Shown in pieces: positions 35,267 to 45,788 of a stretch of 64,000 bases of DNA (positions are counted from its first letter, which is position 1; each line of letters begins with the position of its first letter). Below the pieces are notes generated by a model, which worked only from the letters and a program-made list of their open reading frames with translations, made no database searches and was not told the DNA's origin. This DNA comes from Pectobacterium fontis (GTDB lineage Bacteria; Pseudomonadota; Gammaproteobacteria; Enterobacterales; Enterobacteriaceae), in contig NZ_JSXC01000024.1 of assembly GCF_000803215.1 (NCBI RefSeq), positions 62,001-126,000 of the forward strand, read 5' to 3'. The position numbers were made by a program, and so were the translations under genes.

Positions 35267-37032
35267 TGAATTTGCCAGTCAGAGAATTTGATGCTGTTGT
35301 TGTTGGTGCGGGTGGCGCAGGTATGCGCGCCGCGCTGCAAATCTCCCAAATGGGCCTGTCCTGTGCCCTGTTATCAAAAGTTTTCCCAACCCGTTCCCAT
35401 ACCGTGTCTGCGCAGGGCGGTATTACCGTTGCGCTGGGTAATACCCATGAGGACAACTGGGAATGGCACATGTATGACACCGTAAAAGGGTCTGATTACA
35501 TTGGCGATCAGGACGCGATCGAATATATGTGTAAAACCGGCCCGGAAGCGATTCTGGAACTGGAGCACATGGGGTTACCGTTCTCCCGTCTGGACGATGG
35601 CCGCATTTATCAGCGTCCGTTCGGTGGGCAGTCCAAGAATTTTGGTGGCGAGCAGGCCGCACGTACCGCGGCGGCGGCTGACCGTACGGGCCATGCACTG
35701 TTACATACGCTGTATCAGCAGAACCTGAAAAATCACACCACTATTTTCTCCGAGTGGTATGCCCTCGATCTGGTGAAGAATCAGGATGGTGCCGTTGTTG
35801 GCTGTACGGCTATCTGTATCGAAACCGGTGAAGTTGTCTACTTCAAAGCAAAGGCAACCGTGCTGGCAACGGGGGGGGCGGGGCGTATTTACCAATCCAC
35901 GACCAACGCGCACATTAATACAGGTGACGGCGTGGGTATGGCATTGCGTGCTGGTGTGCCATTGCAGGATATGGAAATGTGGCAGTTCCACCCGACCGGT
36001 ATTGCCGGTGCGGGTGTGCTGGTCACCGAAGGTTGTCGCGGTGAAGGTGGCTACCTGCTGAACAAGCACGGTGAACGTTTCATGGAGCGCTATGCGCCGA
36101 ACGCGAAAGATCTGGCAGGACGTGACGTGGTTGCGCGCTCCATCATGATTGAAATCCGTGAAGGCCGTGGCTGTGATGGTCCATGGGGGCCACACGCTAA
36201 GTTGAAACTCGACCATCTGGGTAAAGACGTACTGGAATCCCGCCTGCCGGGTATTTTGGAGCTGTCACGCACCTTTGCTCACGTCGATCCGGTTAAAGAG
36301 CCGATTCCAGTTATCCCAACCTGCCACTATATGATGGGCGGTATTCCGACCAAAGTGAGCGGTCAGGCGTTAACAGTGAATGAGAAGGGTGAAGATGTGG
36401 TGATTCCTGGGCTGTTTGCCGTAGGGGAAATTGCCTGCGTCTCGGTTCATGGCGCTAACCGTCTGGGCGGTAACTCACTGCTTGACCTGGTGGTATTTGG
36501 TCGTTCGGCGGGTATTCATCTGCAAGAATCTCTGGAAGAGCAGGGCGCCAGTCGTGATGCCAGCGATTCCGATATCGACGCGTCGCTTGACCGTCTAAAT
36601 CGCTGGAATAATACCCGCTCTGGGGAAGATCCGGTTGAAATCCGTAAGGCGCTGCAATCCTGCATGCAGAATAACTTCTCGGTATTCCGTGAAGGTGATG
36701 CGATGGCGAAAGGGTTGGAAGAGCTAAAAGTGATCCGTGAGCGTTTGAAAAATGCGCGTCTGGATGACACCTCAAGCGAGTTCAATACTCAGCGTATCGA
36801 GTGCCTTGAACTGGATAACCTGATGGAAACCGCCTATGCGACAGCGGTTTCTGCCAACTTCCGTACCGAAAGCCGTGGCGCACACAGCCGCTTCGACTAT
36901 CCTGAGCGTGACGATGAGAATTGGCTGTGCCATTCGTTGTATCTGCCGCAAACCGACAGCATGACACGCCGTGAGGTGAACATGCAGCCTAAACTGCGTC
37001 CGGCGTTCCCGCCGAAAATACGTACTTATTAA
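35266..37032 (+). CDS. sdhA: Succinate dehydrogenase flavoprotein subunit SdhA
   Basis: Oxidises succinate to fumarate using covalently bound FAD. The start ATG at 35266 overlaps the sdhD stop by one base and gives [19 protein letters not shown]; four further upstream codons are in frame but do not belong to the family. The dinucleotide motif [14 protein letters not shown] is at 14-27, the FAD-linked His in [13 protein letters not shown] near 45, and substrate-site regions [10 protein letters not shown] and [14 protein letters not shown] are intact. 588 aa, as E. coli. Confidence 0.97.
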   Translation: MNLPVREFDAVVVGAGGAGMRAALQISQMGLSCALLSKVFPTRSHTVSAQGGITVALGNTHEDNWEWHMYDTVKGSDYIGDQDAIEYMCKTGPEAILELEHMGLPFSRLDDGRIYQRPFGGQSKNFGGEQAARTAAAADRTGHALLHTLYQQNLKNHTTIFSEWYALDLVKNQDGAVVGCTAICIETGEVVYFKAKATVLATGGAGRIYQSTTNAHINTGDGVGMALRAGVPLQDMEMWQFHPTGIAGAGVLVTEGCRGEGGYLLNKHGERFMERYAPNAKDLAGRDVVARSIMIEIREGRGCDGPWGPHAKLKLDHLGKDVLESRLPGILELSRTFAHVDPVKEPIPVIPTCHYMMGGIPTKVSGQALTVNEKGEDVVIPGLFAVGEIACVSVHGANRLGGNSLLDLVVFGRSAGIHLQESLEEQGASRDASDSDIDASLDRLNRWNNTRSGEDPVEIRKALQSCMQNNFSVFREGDAMAKGLEELKVIRERLKNARLDDTSSEFNTQRIECLELDNLMETAYATAVSANFRTESRGAHSRFDYPERDDENWLCHSLYLPQTDSMTRREVNMQPKLRPAFPPKIRTY

Positions 37033-37048
37033 TTGCGGAGATCAAACG

Positions 37049-37765
37049 ATGAAACTCGAATTTTCTATTTATCGTTACAACCCGGATGTTGACGATGTTC
37101 CGCGGATGCAGGATTACCAGTTAGAAGCGGAAGAAGGTCGCGACATGATGCTGCTGGACGCGCTGATGCTGTTGAAGGAGCAAGACCCGACGCTTTCATT
37201 CCGTCGTTCCTGCCGTGAAGGCGTCTGTGGTTCCGATGGCGTTAACATGAACGGTAAAAACGGGCTGGCCTGTATTACCCCCGTTTCCACGTTACGGCGT
37301 GGAAATAGCAAAATTGTTATCCGTCCTTTACCTGGATTACCGGTTGTACGTGATTTGGTAGTGGACATGGGACAGTTCTATGCTCAATATGAGAAAATAA
37401 AGCCTTACCTGTTGAATAATGGGAAAAATCCACCAGCGCGTGAGCATCTGCAAGCGCCGGAACAACGTGCCAAGCTGGATGGGTTGTATGAATGCATTAT
37501 GTGCGCCTGTTGTTCAACGTCTTGTCCATCGTTCTGGTGGAACCCGGACAAGTTTGTGGGGCCAGCGGGGCTGTTGGCGGCGTACCGTTTCCTGATCGAC
37601 AGCCGTGATACGGAAACGAAGCCACGATTGGACGATCTGGACGATGCGTTCAGCGTGTTCCGCTGCCACGGCATCATGAACTGCGTCAACGTCTGTCCGA
37701 AAGGGCTGAACCCGACGAAGGCGATCGGTCATATTAAATCGATGTTGCTGCACCGCAGTGCGTAA
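37049..37765 (+). CDS. sdhB: Succinate dehydrogenase iron-sulfur subunit SdhB
   Basis: Carries electrons from SdhA to the quinone site through three Fe-S clusters. Cys motifs are complete: SCREGVCGSDGVNMNG with a later Cys (2Fe-2S) near 54-75, CIMCACCSTSCPS (4Fe-4S) near 149-161, and CHGIMNCVNVCPKGLNP (3Fe-4S) near 206-222. 238 aa, same as E. coli. It lies 16 bases after sdhA and is the last sdh gene before the hairpins that precede sucA. Confidence 0.97.
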   Translation: MKLEFSIYRYNPDVDDVPRMQDYQLEAEEGRDMMLLDALMLLKEQDPTLSFRRSCREGVCGSDGVNMNGKNGLACITPVSTLRRGNSKIVIRPLPGLPVVRDLVVDMGQFYAQYEKIKPYLLNNGKNPPAREHLQAPEQRAKLDGLYECIMCACCSTSCPSFWWNPDKFVGPAGLLAAYRFLIDSRDTETKPRLDDLDDAFSVFRCHGIMNCVNVCPKGLNPTKAIGHIKSMLLHRSA

Positions 37766-37802
37766 TGCGTTATTGCATAAGAATTAAGTCGTAAAGCATG
37801 TT

Positions 37803-37891
37803 GCTCCCTCTGACGTTGCTATGCTTCAGAGGGAGCGCAGGAAACCTTTAAAAACCGGCTTACGCGCCAGAACCGGTTTTTAAAGGTTCCT
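37803..37891 (+). repeat. two strong hairpins between sdhB and sucA
   Basis: Hairpin 1 is a perfect 11-bp stem GCTCCCTCTGA/TCAGAGGGAGC (37803-37813 and 37826-37836). Hairpin 2, starting 3 bases later, is a 19-bp stem of arms 37839-37858 and 37873-37891 with one bulged A and a 14-base loop. Neither is followed by a clear T tract. They probably stabilise the sdh mRNA 3' end and reduce, without abolishing, read-through into sucA. Confidence 0.75.
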
Positions 37892-38025
37892 TAGGGGGAT
37901 GGATACTCTAAGTAGCGCGTACCGAGGTACGGCGAGTGAACCGTTTGTATGGCACACTTATATACGGACACTAATTACGTGTTAACCACGGCGAAAACTG
38001 AAGCTTATTAGCTTAAGGGATCATA

Positions 38026-40833
38026 ATGCAGAACGGCGCGATGAAGGCCTGGCTGGATTCCTCCTATTTGGCGGGTGCGAATCAGTCCTACATAGAGCAA
38101 CTCTATGAAGATTTTTTAACCGATCCTGACTCGATCGAACATAGCTGGCGCTCGATCTTCCAGCAACTGCCTACGAGTGGGGTCAAACCGGATCAACTCC
38201 ATTCTAAAACGCGTGATTATTTCCGCCGTCTGGCGAAAGATGCTTCGCGCTTTACCTCCTCTGTCACCGATCCCGATATTGATGCTAAGCAGGTCAAGGT
38301 ATTGCAGCTCATCAATGCGTTCCGTTTCCGTGGGCATCAGCAAGCCAACCTGGATCCGATCTTCCTGCGCCCTCAAGAACCTGTTGCAGAATTGGATCTG
38401 GATTACCACAACCTGACGCAGGATGATTTACAGGAATCCTTCAATGTGGGGTCTTTTGCTATCGGCAAAGACACCATGAAGCTGGAAGATCTGTATGAAG
38501 CCCTGAAGCGCACCTATTGCGGCTCTATCGGTGCGGAATACATGCATATCACCAGCACGGAAGAGAAACGTTGGATCCAGCAGCGTATCGAATCCGTGAT
38601 GGGGCAGCCGTCGTTTTCTTTAAAAGAGAAACGCCGTTTCCTGCAAGAGTTAACCGCAGCCGAAGGGCTGGAACGCTATCTGGGTGCCAAGTATCCGGGT
38701 GCTAAGCGCTTCTCGCTGGAAGGCGGTGACGCACTGGTGCCGATGCTGAAAGAACTGATTCGCCATGCGGGTGCGAATGGCACGCGTGAGGTTGTATTGG
38801 GGATGGCGCACCGTGGCCGTCTCAACGTACTGATTAACGTATTGGGTAAAAAATCACAGGATCTGTTTGACGAATTTGCCGGTAAACATAAAGAGCATTT
38901 GGGCACGGGTGATGTGAAATATCACCAGGGTTTTTCGTCTGAATTCGAAACTGCTGGCGGTCTGGTGCATTTAGCGCTGGCCTTCAACCCCTCGCATCTG
39001 GAAATCGTTAGCCCGGTTGTCACGGGGTCGGTTCGTGCCCGTCTCGATCGTTTGAATAGCCAAAGTGGCCCGCGCGTTCTGCCGATCACCATTCACGGCG
39101 ATGCGGCAGTCAGTGGTCAGGGTGTTGTGCAGGAACTGTTGAATATGTCAACAGTGCGCGGTTATGAGGTGGGCGGCACGCTGCGTATTGTGATCAACAA
39201 CCGCATCGGTTTTACCACGTCTAATCCGTTGGATATTCGTTCAACCGAGTACTGTACCGATATCGGTAAAATGGTGCAGGCACCTATTTTCCACGTTAAC
39301 GCCGACGACCCTGAAGCGGTAGCGTTTGTCACGCGTCTGGCGTTGGATTTCCGTAATGAGTTTAAGCGTGATGTATTCATCGATCTGATCTGTTATCGCC
39401 GCCATGGCCATAACGAAGCCGACGAGCCGAGTGCCACGCAGCCGATGATGTACCAAAAGATCAAAAAGCATCCAACCCCGCGTAAGGTCTATGCCGATCG
39501 TCTGGAGAAGGAAAAATCCATCACGTTGGAAGATGCGACGGAGATGGTTAACCTGTACCGCGATGCATTGGATGCGGGTGAATGCGTGGTGGAAGAGTGG
39601 CGTGAAATGGATATGCAGTCCTTTACCTGGACGCCGTATCTGAACCATGAGTGGGATGAGCCTTATCCGCACGCGACGGAAATGAAGCGCTTACAGGAAC
39701 TGGCCAAGCGTATCAGCGAAGTGCCAGAAGGGATTGAGGTGCATCCGCGTGTTGCCAAAGTTTATGCTGACCGTGCTGAAATGGCCGCGGGCAATAAACC
39801 GTTTGACTGGGGTGGAGCCGAAACGCTGGCTTATGCGACGCTGGTTGATGAAGGTATTCCGATTCGCCTGTCTGGTGAGGACAGCGGTCGCGGTACGTTC
39901 TTCCACCGTCACGCCGTCGTGCACAACCAAAAAAATGGTTCCAGCTATACGCCGTTGAGCTATGTTCATAACGGGCAGGGTGAGTTCAATGTGTGGGACT
40001 CCGTATTGTCTGAAGAGGCGATTCTGGCGTTCGAATACGGCTATGCAACCGCAGAACCCCGTACGCTAACCATCTGGGAAGCGCAGTTTGGTGACTTTGC
40101 CAACGGGGCGCAGGTGGTGATCGACCAGTTCATCAGTTCCGGTGAGCAGAAGTGGGGGCGGATGTGTGGCCTGGTGATGCTGTTGCCGCACGGTTATGAA
40201 GGACAAGGTCCAGAGCACTCGTCTGCCAGACTGGAACGTTATCTGCAACTGTGCGCTGAGCAAAATATGCAGGTTTGTATTCCGTCAACGCCTGCACAGG
40301 TGTATCACATGTTGCGTCGTCAGGCGCTGCGCGGTATGCGCCGTCCACTGGTGGTCATGTCGCCGAAATCCCTGTTACGCCATCCGCTGGCGATCTCTTC
40401 ACTGGAAGAACTGGCGAACGGCGCCTTCCAACCCGCGATTGGTGAAATAGAAGAATTCGATCCGGCTGGCGTGAAGCGTGTCGTGCTTTGCTCCGGTAAG
40501 GTCTACTATGATTTGTTGGAACAGCGTCGTAAGAACGAGCAAAAAGATGTCGCGATCGTCCGTATCGAACAGCTTTATCCGTTCCCGCATCAGGCTGTTC
40601 AAGCGGCACTGGAACCGTTTGCCCATGTTCATGATTTCGTGTGGTGTCAGGAAGAGCCGCTGAATCAGGGAGCCTGGTATTGCAGTCAGCACCATTTCCG
40701 TGAAGTGATTCCGTTTGGGGCTTCTTTACGTTACGCAGGACGCCCGGCGTCTGCATCACCCGCCGTTGGCTATATGTCCGTACACCAGAAACAACAGCAA
40801 GATCTGGTCGATGACGCGCTGAACGTTGATTAA
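38026..40833 (+). CDS. sucA: 2-oxoglutarate dehydrogenase E1 component SucA
   Basis: Thiamin-diphosphate decarboxylase of the 2-oxoglutarate dehydrogenase complex. 935 aa (E. coli 933). Visible motifs: GMAHRGRLNVLINVLGKK near 262-279, ThDP-binding IHGDAAVSGQGVVQE near 360-374, and YRRHGHNEADEP near 459-470. The C-terminal transketolase-like domain has LSGEDSGRGTFFHRHAV. AGGGATCAT precedes the ATG, a modest ribosome site. Begins the sucABCD group; E2 is next, and E3 (lpd) is encoded elsewhere. Confidence 0.97.
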   Translation: MQNGAMKAWLDSSYLAGANQSYIEQLYEDFLTDPDSIEHSWRSIFQQLPTSGVKPDQLHSKTRDYFRRLAKDASRFTSSVTDPDIDAKQVKVLQLINAFRFRGHQQANLDPIFLRPQEPVAELDLDYHNLTQDDLQESFNVGSFAIGKDTMKLEDLYEALKRTYCGSIGAEYMHITSTEEKRWIQQRIESVMGQPSFSLKEKRRFLQELTAAEGLERYLGAKYPGAKRFSLEGGDALVPMLKELIRHAGANGTREVVLGMAHRGRLNVLINVLGKKSQDLFDEFAGKHKEHLGTGDVKYHQGFSSEFETAGGLVHLALAFNPSHLEIVSPVVTGSVRARLDRLNSQSGPRVLPITIHGDAAVSGQGVVQELLNMSTVRGYEVGGTLRIVINNRIGFTTSNPLDIRSTEYCTDIGKMVQAPIFHVNADDPEAVAFVTRLALDFRNEFKRDVFIDLICYRRHGHNEADEPSATQPMMYQKIKKHPTPRKVYADRLEKEKSITLEDATEMVNLYRDALDAGECVVEEWREMDMQSFTWTPYLNHEWDEPYPHATEMKRLQELAKRISEVPEGIEVHPRVAKVYADRAEMAAGNKPFDWGGAETLAYATLVDEGIPIRLSGEDSGRGTFFHRHAVVHNQKNGSSYTPLSYVHNGQGEFNVWDSVLSEEAILAFEYGYATAEPRTLTIWEAQFGDFANGAQVVIDQFISSGEQKWGRMCGLVMLLPHGYEGQGPEHSSARLERYLQLCAEQNMQVCIPSTPAQVYHMLRRQALRGMRRPLVVMSPKSLLRHPLAISSLEELANGAFQPAIGEIEEFDPAGVKRVVLCSGKVYYDLLEQRRKNEQKDVAIVRIEQLYPFPHQAVQAALEPFAHVHDFVWCQEEPLNQGAWYCSQHHFREVIPFGASLRYAGRPASASPAVGYMSVHQKQQQDLVDDALNVD

Positions 40834-40848
40834 ATAAAAGGATAGATA

Positions 40849-42078
40849 ATGAGTAGCGTAGATATTCTTGTACCCGACCTGCCTGAATCCGTCGCTGACG
40901 CCACTGTTGCTACCTGGCATAAAAAACCAGGCGATAGCGTTCAGCGCGATGAAGTACTGGTTGAAATTGAAACTGACAAAGTTGTACTGGAAGTGCCAGC
41001 CTCTGAAGCAGGCATTCTGGATGCGGTGCTGGAAGAGGAAGGCGCAACGGTCACGTCTCGCCAACTGCTGGGCCGCATCCGTCGTGGCGACAGTTCTGGC
41101 AAAGAAACCAGCGAGAAGTCACAGAGCAAAGAATCGACACCCGCACAGCGTCATACCGCTGGGTTGGAAGAAGAGAGCAGCGATGCGCTTAGCCCGGCGA
41201 TCCGTCGCCTGATTGCAGAGCACGATCTCGATGCGTCTGCGATTCAAGGCAGCGGCGTTGGTGGCCGAATTACCCGTGAAGACGTCGATAAGCATTTGGC
41301 GGCGCAGAAGAAAGAGCCTGGCAAAGCAGCGGCTAAGTCTGAGGCACCGGCGGCTTCTCCGGCTCCAGCATTGGGGGCGCGCAGTGAAAAACGTGTACCG
41401 ATGACGCGTCTGCGTAAGCGCGTTGCAGAACGTCTGCTGGAAGCGAAAAACAGCACGGCGATGTTGACGACGTTCAATGAAATCAACATGCAACCTATCA
41501 TGGATCTGCGCAAGCAGTACGGTGAGGCGTTTGAGAAACGCCACGGTGTGCGTCTGGGCTTCATGTCCTTCTACATCAAAGCCGTAGTTGAAGCGCTGAA
41601 GCGCTACCCAGAAGTGAATGCCTCCATTGATGGCGAAGATGTGGTTTATCACAACTATTTCGATGTGAGCATTGCGGTGTCTACTCCGCGTGGTCTGGTA
41701 ACGCCAGTGCTGCGCGATGTGGATGCGTTGGGGATGGCCGATATCGAGAAACGTATCAAAGATCTGGCAGTGAAAGGCCGTGACGGCAAACTGACGGTGG
41801 AAGAATTGCTGGGTGGTAACTTCACGATTACCAACGGCGGTGTCTTTGGTTCTCTGATGTCCACCCCGATCATCAACCCGCCGCAGAGTGCGATTCTGGG
41901 CATGCATGCCATTAAAGATCGCCCAATGGCGGTGGATGGTCAGGTGGTTATTCTGCCGATGATGTATCTGGCGCTGTCTTACGATCACCGCTTGATTGAC
42001 GGCCGTGAGTCCGTTGGCTTCCTGGTGACGGTGAAAGAGATGCTGGAAGATCCAGCGCGTCTGCTGTTAGACGTCTAG
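40849..42078 (+). CDS. sucB: Dihydrolipoyl succinyltransferase (E2) SucB
   Basis: Core of the 2-oxoglutarate dehydrogenase complex. Order of domains: one lipoyl domain with the lipoylated Lys in [16 protein letters not shown] near 39-54, an E3/E1-binding domain ([14 protein letters not shown]) near 114-127, an Ala/Pro-rich linker near 155-180, and the catalytic domain with [11 protein letters not shown] near 375-385 that holds the active-site His and Asp. 409 aa. GGATAG upstream; 15 bases after sucA. Confidence 0.97.
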   Translation: MSSVDILVPDLPESVADATVATWHKKPGDSVQRDEVLVEIETDKVVLEVPASEAGILDAVLEEEGATVTSRQLLGRIRRGDSSGKETSEKSQSKESTPAQRHTAGLEEESSDALSPAIRRLIAEHDLDASAIQGSGVGGRITREDVDKHLAAQKKEPGKAAAKSEAPAASPAPALGARSEKRVPMTRLRKRVAERLLEAKNSTAMLTTFNEINMQPIMDLRKQYGEAFEKRHGVRLGFMSFYIKAVVEALKRYPEVNASIDGEDVVYHNYFDVSIAVSTPRGLVTPVLRDVDALGMADIEKRIKDLAVKGRDGKLTVEELLGGNFTITNGGVFGSLMSTPIINPPQSAILGMHAIKDRPMAVDGQVVILPMMYLALSYDHRLIDGRESVGFLVTVKEMLEDPARLLLDV

Positions 42079-42099
42079 TCCGACAGACAGACACATTCC

Positions 42100-42135
42100 T
42101 TTTGGGCGGATGACCCTGACGGTTTCCGCCCAAAA
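42100..42135 (+). terminator. hairpin between sucB and sucC
   Basis: Perfect 11-bp stem TTTTGGGCGGA/TCCGCCCAAAA with a 14-base loop, 21 bases after sucB. No T tract follows, so partial termination or mRNA end protection inside the suc operon is more likely than full termination. Confidence 0.55.
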
Positions 42136-42287
42136 CGGTGTACCCGATTAAGTGCTATGCATGCCGTGTTATCTCAGCGGCGTTATCCAAATATATCAGA
42201 GAGTTATTGGCGCTTTTCTCTACCAAAAGACTCGGTAATGAAAAACCGTCTGCCGACTTATCTCCAAACCTAAATGGATAGAACATC

Positions 42288-43454
42288 ATGAATTTACACG
42301 AGTATCAGGCAAAACAACTCTTTGCTCGATATGGTTTACCGGCACCGACCGGCTATGCCTGTACCACTCCGCGTGAAGCGGAAGAAGCTGCGTCCAAGAT
42401 TGGCGCGGGGCCGTGGGTCGTCAAATGTCAGGTTCACGCAGGCGGTCGCGGTAAAGCAGGCGGCGTTAAGGTCGTGAGTAATAAAGAAGATATTCGCGCT
42501 TTTGCTGAAAACTGGCTGGGTAAAAAGCTGGTGACTTATCAAACGGATGCGCAGGGTCAGCCGGTTCATCAAATTCTGGTTGAAGCGGCAACGGATATCG
42601 ACAAAGAGCTTTATCTGGGCGCGGTTGTTGACCGTGGCTCGCGCCGCGTGGTGTTCATGGCATCCACCGAAGGTGGCGTAGAAATTGAAAAAGTGGCGGA
42701 AGAGACGCCGGAGCTGATTCATAAAGCGGCGATCGATCCACTGGTCGGCCCGCAACCTTATCAGGGGCGTGAGCTGGCCTTTAAACTGGGCTTGAGCGGT
42801 AAGCAAGTGGCTCAGTTCACCAAGATCTTCATGGGGCTGGCGACGCTGTTCCTTGAGCGAGATCTGGCGCTGGTCGAGATCAACCCGCTGGTTATCACCA
42901 AGCAGGGCGACTTGGTGTGTCTGGATGGCAAACTGGGGGCGGATGGCAACGCGCTGTTCCGTCAGCCTGAGTTACGTGAAATGCGTGACCCAAGCCAGGA
43001 AGATTCCCGTGAGGCGCATGCGGCGCAGTGGGAGCTGAACTATGTCGCGCTGGACGGCAACATCGGCTGCATGGTGAACGGTGCCGGTCTGGCGATGGGC
43101 ACGATGGATATTGTGAAGCTGCACGGTGGTTCTCCTGCGAACTTCCTTGATGTCGGCGGCGGCGCGACGAAAGAACGTGTGACGGAAGCGTTCAAAATTA
43201 TCCTGTCTGATGATAAGGTAAAAGCTGTGTTTGTTAACATCTTTGGTGGCATCGTGCGCTGCGATTTGATCGCTGATGGCATCATCGGCGCGGTCGCCGA
43301 AGTGGGCGTTAACGTACCGGTTGTGGTACGTCTGGAAGGAAACAATGCGGAGCTGGGTGCCAAGAAACTGGCGGATAGCGGCCTGAATATCATCGCCGCG
43401 ACCAGTCTGACAGGTGCTGCTCAGCAGGTTGTCGCAGCCGTGGAGGGGAAATAA
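42288..43454 (+). CDS. sucC: Succinyl-CoA synthetase beta subunit SucC
   Basis: Nucleotide-binding subunit of the substrate-level phosphorylation step of the TCA cycle. 388 aa with an ATP-grasp fold: [18 protein letters not shown] at the N-terminus, [12 protein letters not shown] near 46-57, and the C-terminal CoA-ligase domain with [17 protein letters not shown] near 314-330. The stop and the sucD start overlap by one base (TAATG), matching the equimolar need of the two subunits. About 210 bases separate it from sucB. Confidence 0.97.
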   Translation: MNLHEYQAKQLFARYGLPAPTGYACTTPREAEEAASKIGAGPWVVKCQVHAGGRGKAGGVKVVSNKEDIRAFAENWLGKKLVTYQTDAQGQPVHQILVEAATDIDKELYLGAVVDRGSRRVVFMASTEGGVEIEKVAEETPELIHKAAIDPLVGPQPYQGRELAFKLGLSGKQVAQFTKIFMGLATLFLERDLALVEINPLVITKQGDLVCLDGKLGADGNALFRQPELREMRDPSQEDSREAHAAQWELNYVALDGNIGCMVNGAGLAMGTMDIVKLHGGSPANFLDVGGGATKERVTEAFKIILSDDKVKAVFVNIFGGIVRCDLIADGIIGAVAEVGVNVPVVVRLEGNNAELGAKKLADSGLNIIAATSLTGAAQQVVAAVEGK

Positions 43455-44326
43455 TGTCCATTCTGATTAATAAAAATACCAAAGTGATCTGTCAGGGTTT
43501 TACCGGTAGTCAGGGGACATTCCACTCTGAGCAAGCGCTTGCTTACGGTACGCAAATGGTGGGGGGCGTGACGCCGGGTAAAGGCGGCACAGAACATTTG
43601 GGGCTGCCCGTATTTAATACGGTGCGTGAAGCGGTAGAAGCGACAGGCGCAACCGCCTCTGTTATTTACGTTCCTGCACCGTTCTGTAAAGACTCTATTC
43701 TGGAAGCGATTGACGCTGGTATCGAACTGATTATCTGTATCACCGAAGGTATCCCGACGCTGGATATGCTGACGGTGAAAGTGAAACTTGACCAGAGCGG
43801 CGTGCGGATGATCGGTCCAAACTGTCCAGGCGTGATCACGCCGGGCGAGTGCAAGATCGGGATCATGCCGGGTCATATCCACCTGCCGGGTAAAGTGGGT
43901 ATTGTTTCTCGTTCTGGCACGCTGACGTATGAAGCGGTGAAGCAAACGACCGATGCCGGCTTGGGTCAGTCTAGCTGTGTTGGTATCGGCGGCGACCCGA
44001 TCCCTGGCTCTAACTTCATCGATATTCTGAAGCTGTTTGAACAGGATCCGCAGACAGAGGCCATCGTGATGATCGGTGAAATCGGCGGTACAGCGGAAGA
44101 AGAAGCGGCGGCGTACATTAAAGAGCATGTGACGAAACCCGTTGTTGGTTATATCGCGGGTGTGACGGCGCCGAAAGGCAAACGTATGGGTCACGCTGGT
44201 GCAATCATCGCGGGTGGTAAAGGGACGGCTGACGATAAATTTGCAGCGTTAGAAGCGGCAGGTGTTAAAACTGTTCGCAGTCTGGCGGATATCGGTGATG
44301 CTGTAAAAGCGATATTAGCGCGTTAA
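43454..44326 (+). CDS. sucD: Succinyl-CoA synthetase alpha subunit SucD
   Basis: CoA-binding, phosphohistidine-carrying subunit partner of SucC. 290 aa with [20 protein letters not shown] (CoA site) near 15-34, [20 protein letters not shown] near 120-139, and the phosphorylated His in [14 protein letters not shown] near 245-258. GGAGGGGAAATA, inside the end of sucC, supplies the ribosome site. The operon terminator follows 24 bases later. Confidence 0.97.
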   Translation: MSILINKNTKVICQGFTGSQGTFHSEQALAYGTQMVGGVTPGKGGTEHLGLPVFNTVREAVEATGATASVIYVPAPFCKDSILEAIDAGIELIICITEGIPTLDMLTVKVKLDQSGVRMIGPNCPGVITPGECKIGIMPGHIHLPGKVGIVSRSGTLTYEAVKQTTDAGLGQSSCVGIGGDPIPGSNFIDILKLFEQDPQTEAIVMIGEIGGTAEEEAAAYIKEHVTKPVVGYIAGVTAPKGKRMGHAGAIIAGGKGTADDKFAALEAAGVKTVRSLADIGDAVKAILAR

Positions 44327-44350
44327 TCGGTTATTCAATTAAATACGCAG

Positions 44351-44373
44351 GCCACCTTCGGGTGGCTTTTTTT
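44351..44373 (+). terminator. terminator of the suc operon
   Basis: Stem GCCACC/GGTGGC closed by the stable TTCG tetraloop and followed by seven T residues. Confidence 0.92.
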
Positions 44374-44551
44374 GTTCAAATTTGACGCTGAGGCCAATCG
44401 GCGCAATTGAATTACGCATGACTTTTTTAGGGATTTATTGGATAATTCGTGCGCCTAAAAGGGCAATTAGTGATAAGCAGAAATGATGATTATCTCATTG
44501 AGTTCATATGAGCAGGGAATGATTAATTAATTTGCCTTAAGGGGATGTTGT

Positions 44552-45736
44552 GTGAAAGGAAATATAAAAGCGCTGATCTTGGCATTATCTGCATTTACCT
44601 GTGCGGCCAGCGCGCAGTCTATTAATATCGAAGTGCTAAGTGCGACAGTAAAAGATAAAAAAATTGATGATGCCGCTGTTATTATACAGAAGAACGGTGC
44701 ACAGTCCGTGACCGCACGCTCTGATGTCACAGGCCGCGCGGCACTCAACGTGCCGTTCGATGTCGATCAGGATAGCTTGCTGATTATTAAAAAAGAGGGA
44801 TATTCCGATCTGGTGGTTAAATGCCCATGTGATGGAATGACCTATGCGATTAGCCCAGTAATGAAAAATCTGGATGGCATGCGGATCGTATTAAGCTGGG
44901 GTGAAACACCTTCCGATTTGGATTCCCACCTTATTTATTCGGATAATCATATTTATTTCAGTCATAAAAATGGACGCGATGCTAATCTTGATGTTGATGA
45001 CACCGATAGCTTTGGTCCGGAAACGATCACCATTGATAAAAAGCACTTAGGCGAAAGTTATATTTATGCCGTTCAGGATTATTCGAACCAAAATAGCGTT
45101 AATTCATTAGCGCTTTCGGCAAGCAGGGCTAAAGTATTTGTTTATGTCGGGAGTTCACTGGTGCGAACGTATTCCGTTCCATTGAATAAGTCGGGGAATA
45201 TCTGGACGGTTTTCCGCCTTAACCCTAACGGTGATTTTGAGGATATCAACAGTGTCACCGGAACCGATTTCAGGCAAGTGAATTCAGGCGTTGACGCTTT
45301 GCCAGCGGTACTGAATTCAACGCAAACGGCGCTTACTGCAGATACATCCGTTACGGGAAATTCTACGCTGGCAAAAACGCTCAACCGTGACGGCGAAGCT
45401 GCCTATGGACGCGGTGAGTTAGAGCAGGCCACATCGCTGTTCCTGGCCGCGATCGATCAGGATAGTACATTTGGTCAGGCATACAGCAACCTGGGGCTGG
45501 TTTATCACAAGCGGGGCAATATTGCCGAAGCGATTTGGGCCAACCGTAAGGCGATTGCGCTAGCGAATGGTAGCAACGCAGCAACCACGCGTGCCAGTTC
45601 GTACTACAACATCGCAAAAATCTACGAAAATGCAGGGCAATTCCGCGACGCACTTCAGCATTATGAGCTTGCGAGAAGCCAGAAAAGTAATACCGTTTAC
45701 GATAAGGCCATTGAACGCATGAAAGCGAAGATGTAA
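44552..45736 (+). CDS. Exported DUF2135-like/TPR protein, function unknown
   Basis: 394-aa protein that starts at a GTG 8 bases after AAGGGG. A signal peptide (IKALILALSAFTCAASAQS) ends near residue 22. Residues ~23-110 look like a carboxypeptidase-regulatory-type beta sandwich (TARSDVTGRAALNVPF). Residues ~110-215 contain LSWGETPSDLDSHL, the pattern seen in YfaP/DUF2135-type domains. The C-terminal ~110 residues hold two to three tetratricopeptide repeats (FGQAYSNLGLVYHKRGNIAE, ASSYYNIAKIYENAGQFRDA). It is presumably periplasmic and protein-binding. It has its own terminator and stands alone between suc and cyd, where E. coli has the mngRAB genes. Family assignment is by pattern only. Confidence 0.8.
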   Translation: MKGNIKALILALSAFTCAASAQSINIEVLSATVKDKKIDDAAVIIQKNGAQSVTARSDVTGRAALNVPFDVDQDSLLIIKKEGYSDLVVKCPCDGMTYAISPVMKNLDGMRIVLSWGETPSDLDSHLIYSDNHIYFSHKNGRDANLDVDDTDSFGPETITIDKKHLGESYIYAVQDYSNQNSVNSLALSASRAKVFVYVGSSLVRTYSVPLNKSGNIWTVFRLNPNGDFEDINSVTGTDFRQVNSGVDALPAVLNSTQTALTADTSVTGNSTLAKTLNRDGEAAYGRGELEQATSLFLAAIDQDSTFGQAYSNLGLVYHKRGNIAEAIWANRKAIALANGSNAATTRASSYYNIAKIYENAGQFRDALQHYELARSQKSNTVYDKAIERMKAKM

Positions 45737-45762
45737 TCGACGTTTTATTGCGGATACCGGTA

Positions 45763-45788
45763 AGCGGAGGCCTTTTGGCCTCCGCTTT
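45763..45788 (+). terminator. terminator after the TPR gene
   Basis: Perfect 10-bp stem AGCGGAGGCC/GGCCTCCGCT with a TTTT loop and TT following, 26 bases after the stop codon. Confidence 0.7.

Noticed and set aside
37900-38025. Separate gene between sdhB and sucA
   Set aside because: The interval has only hairpins and short frames without ribosome sites.
41119-41988. 289-codon minus-strand ORF opposite sucB
   Set aside because: Antisense shadow of a conserved gene.
43421-44194. 257-codon minus-strand ORF opposite sucD
   Set aside because: Antisense shadow of a conserved gene.
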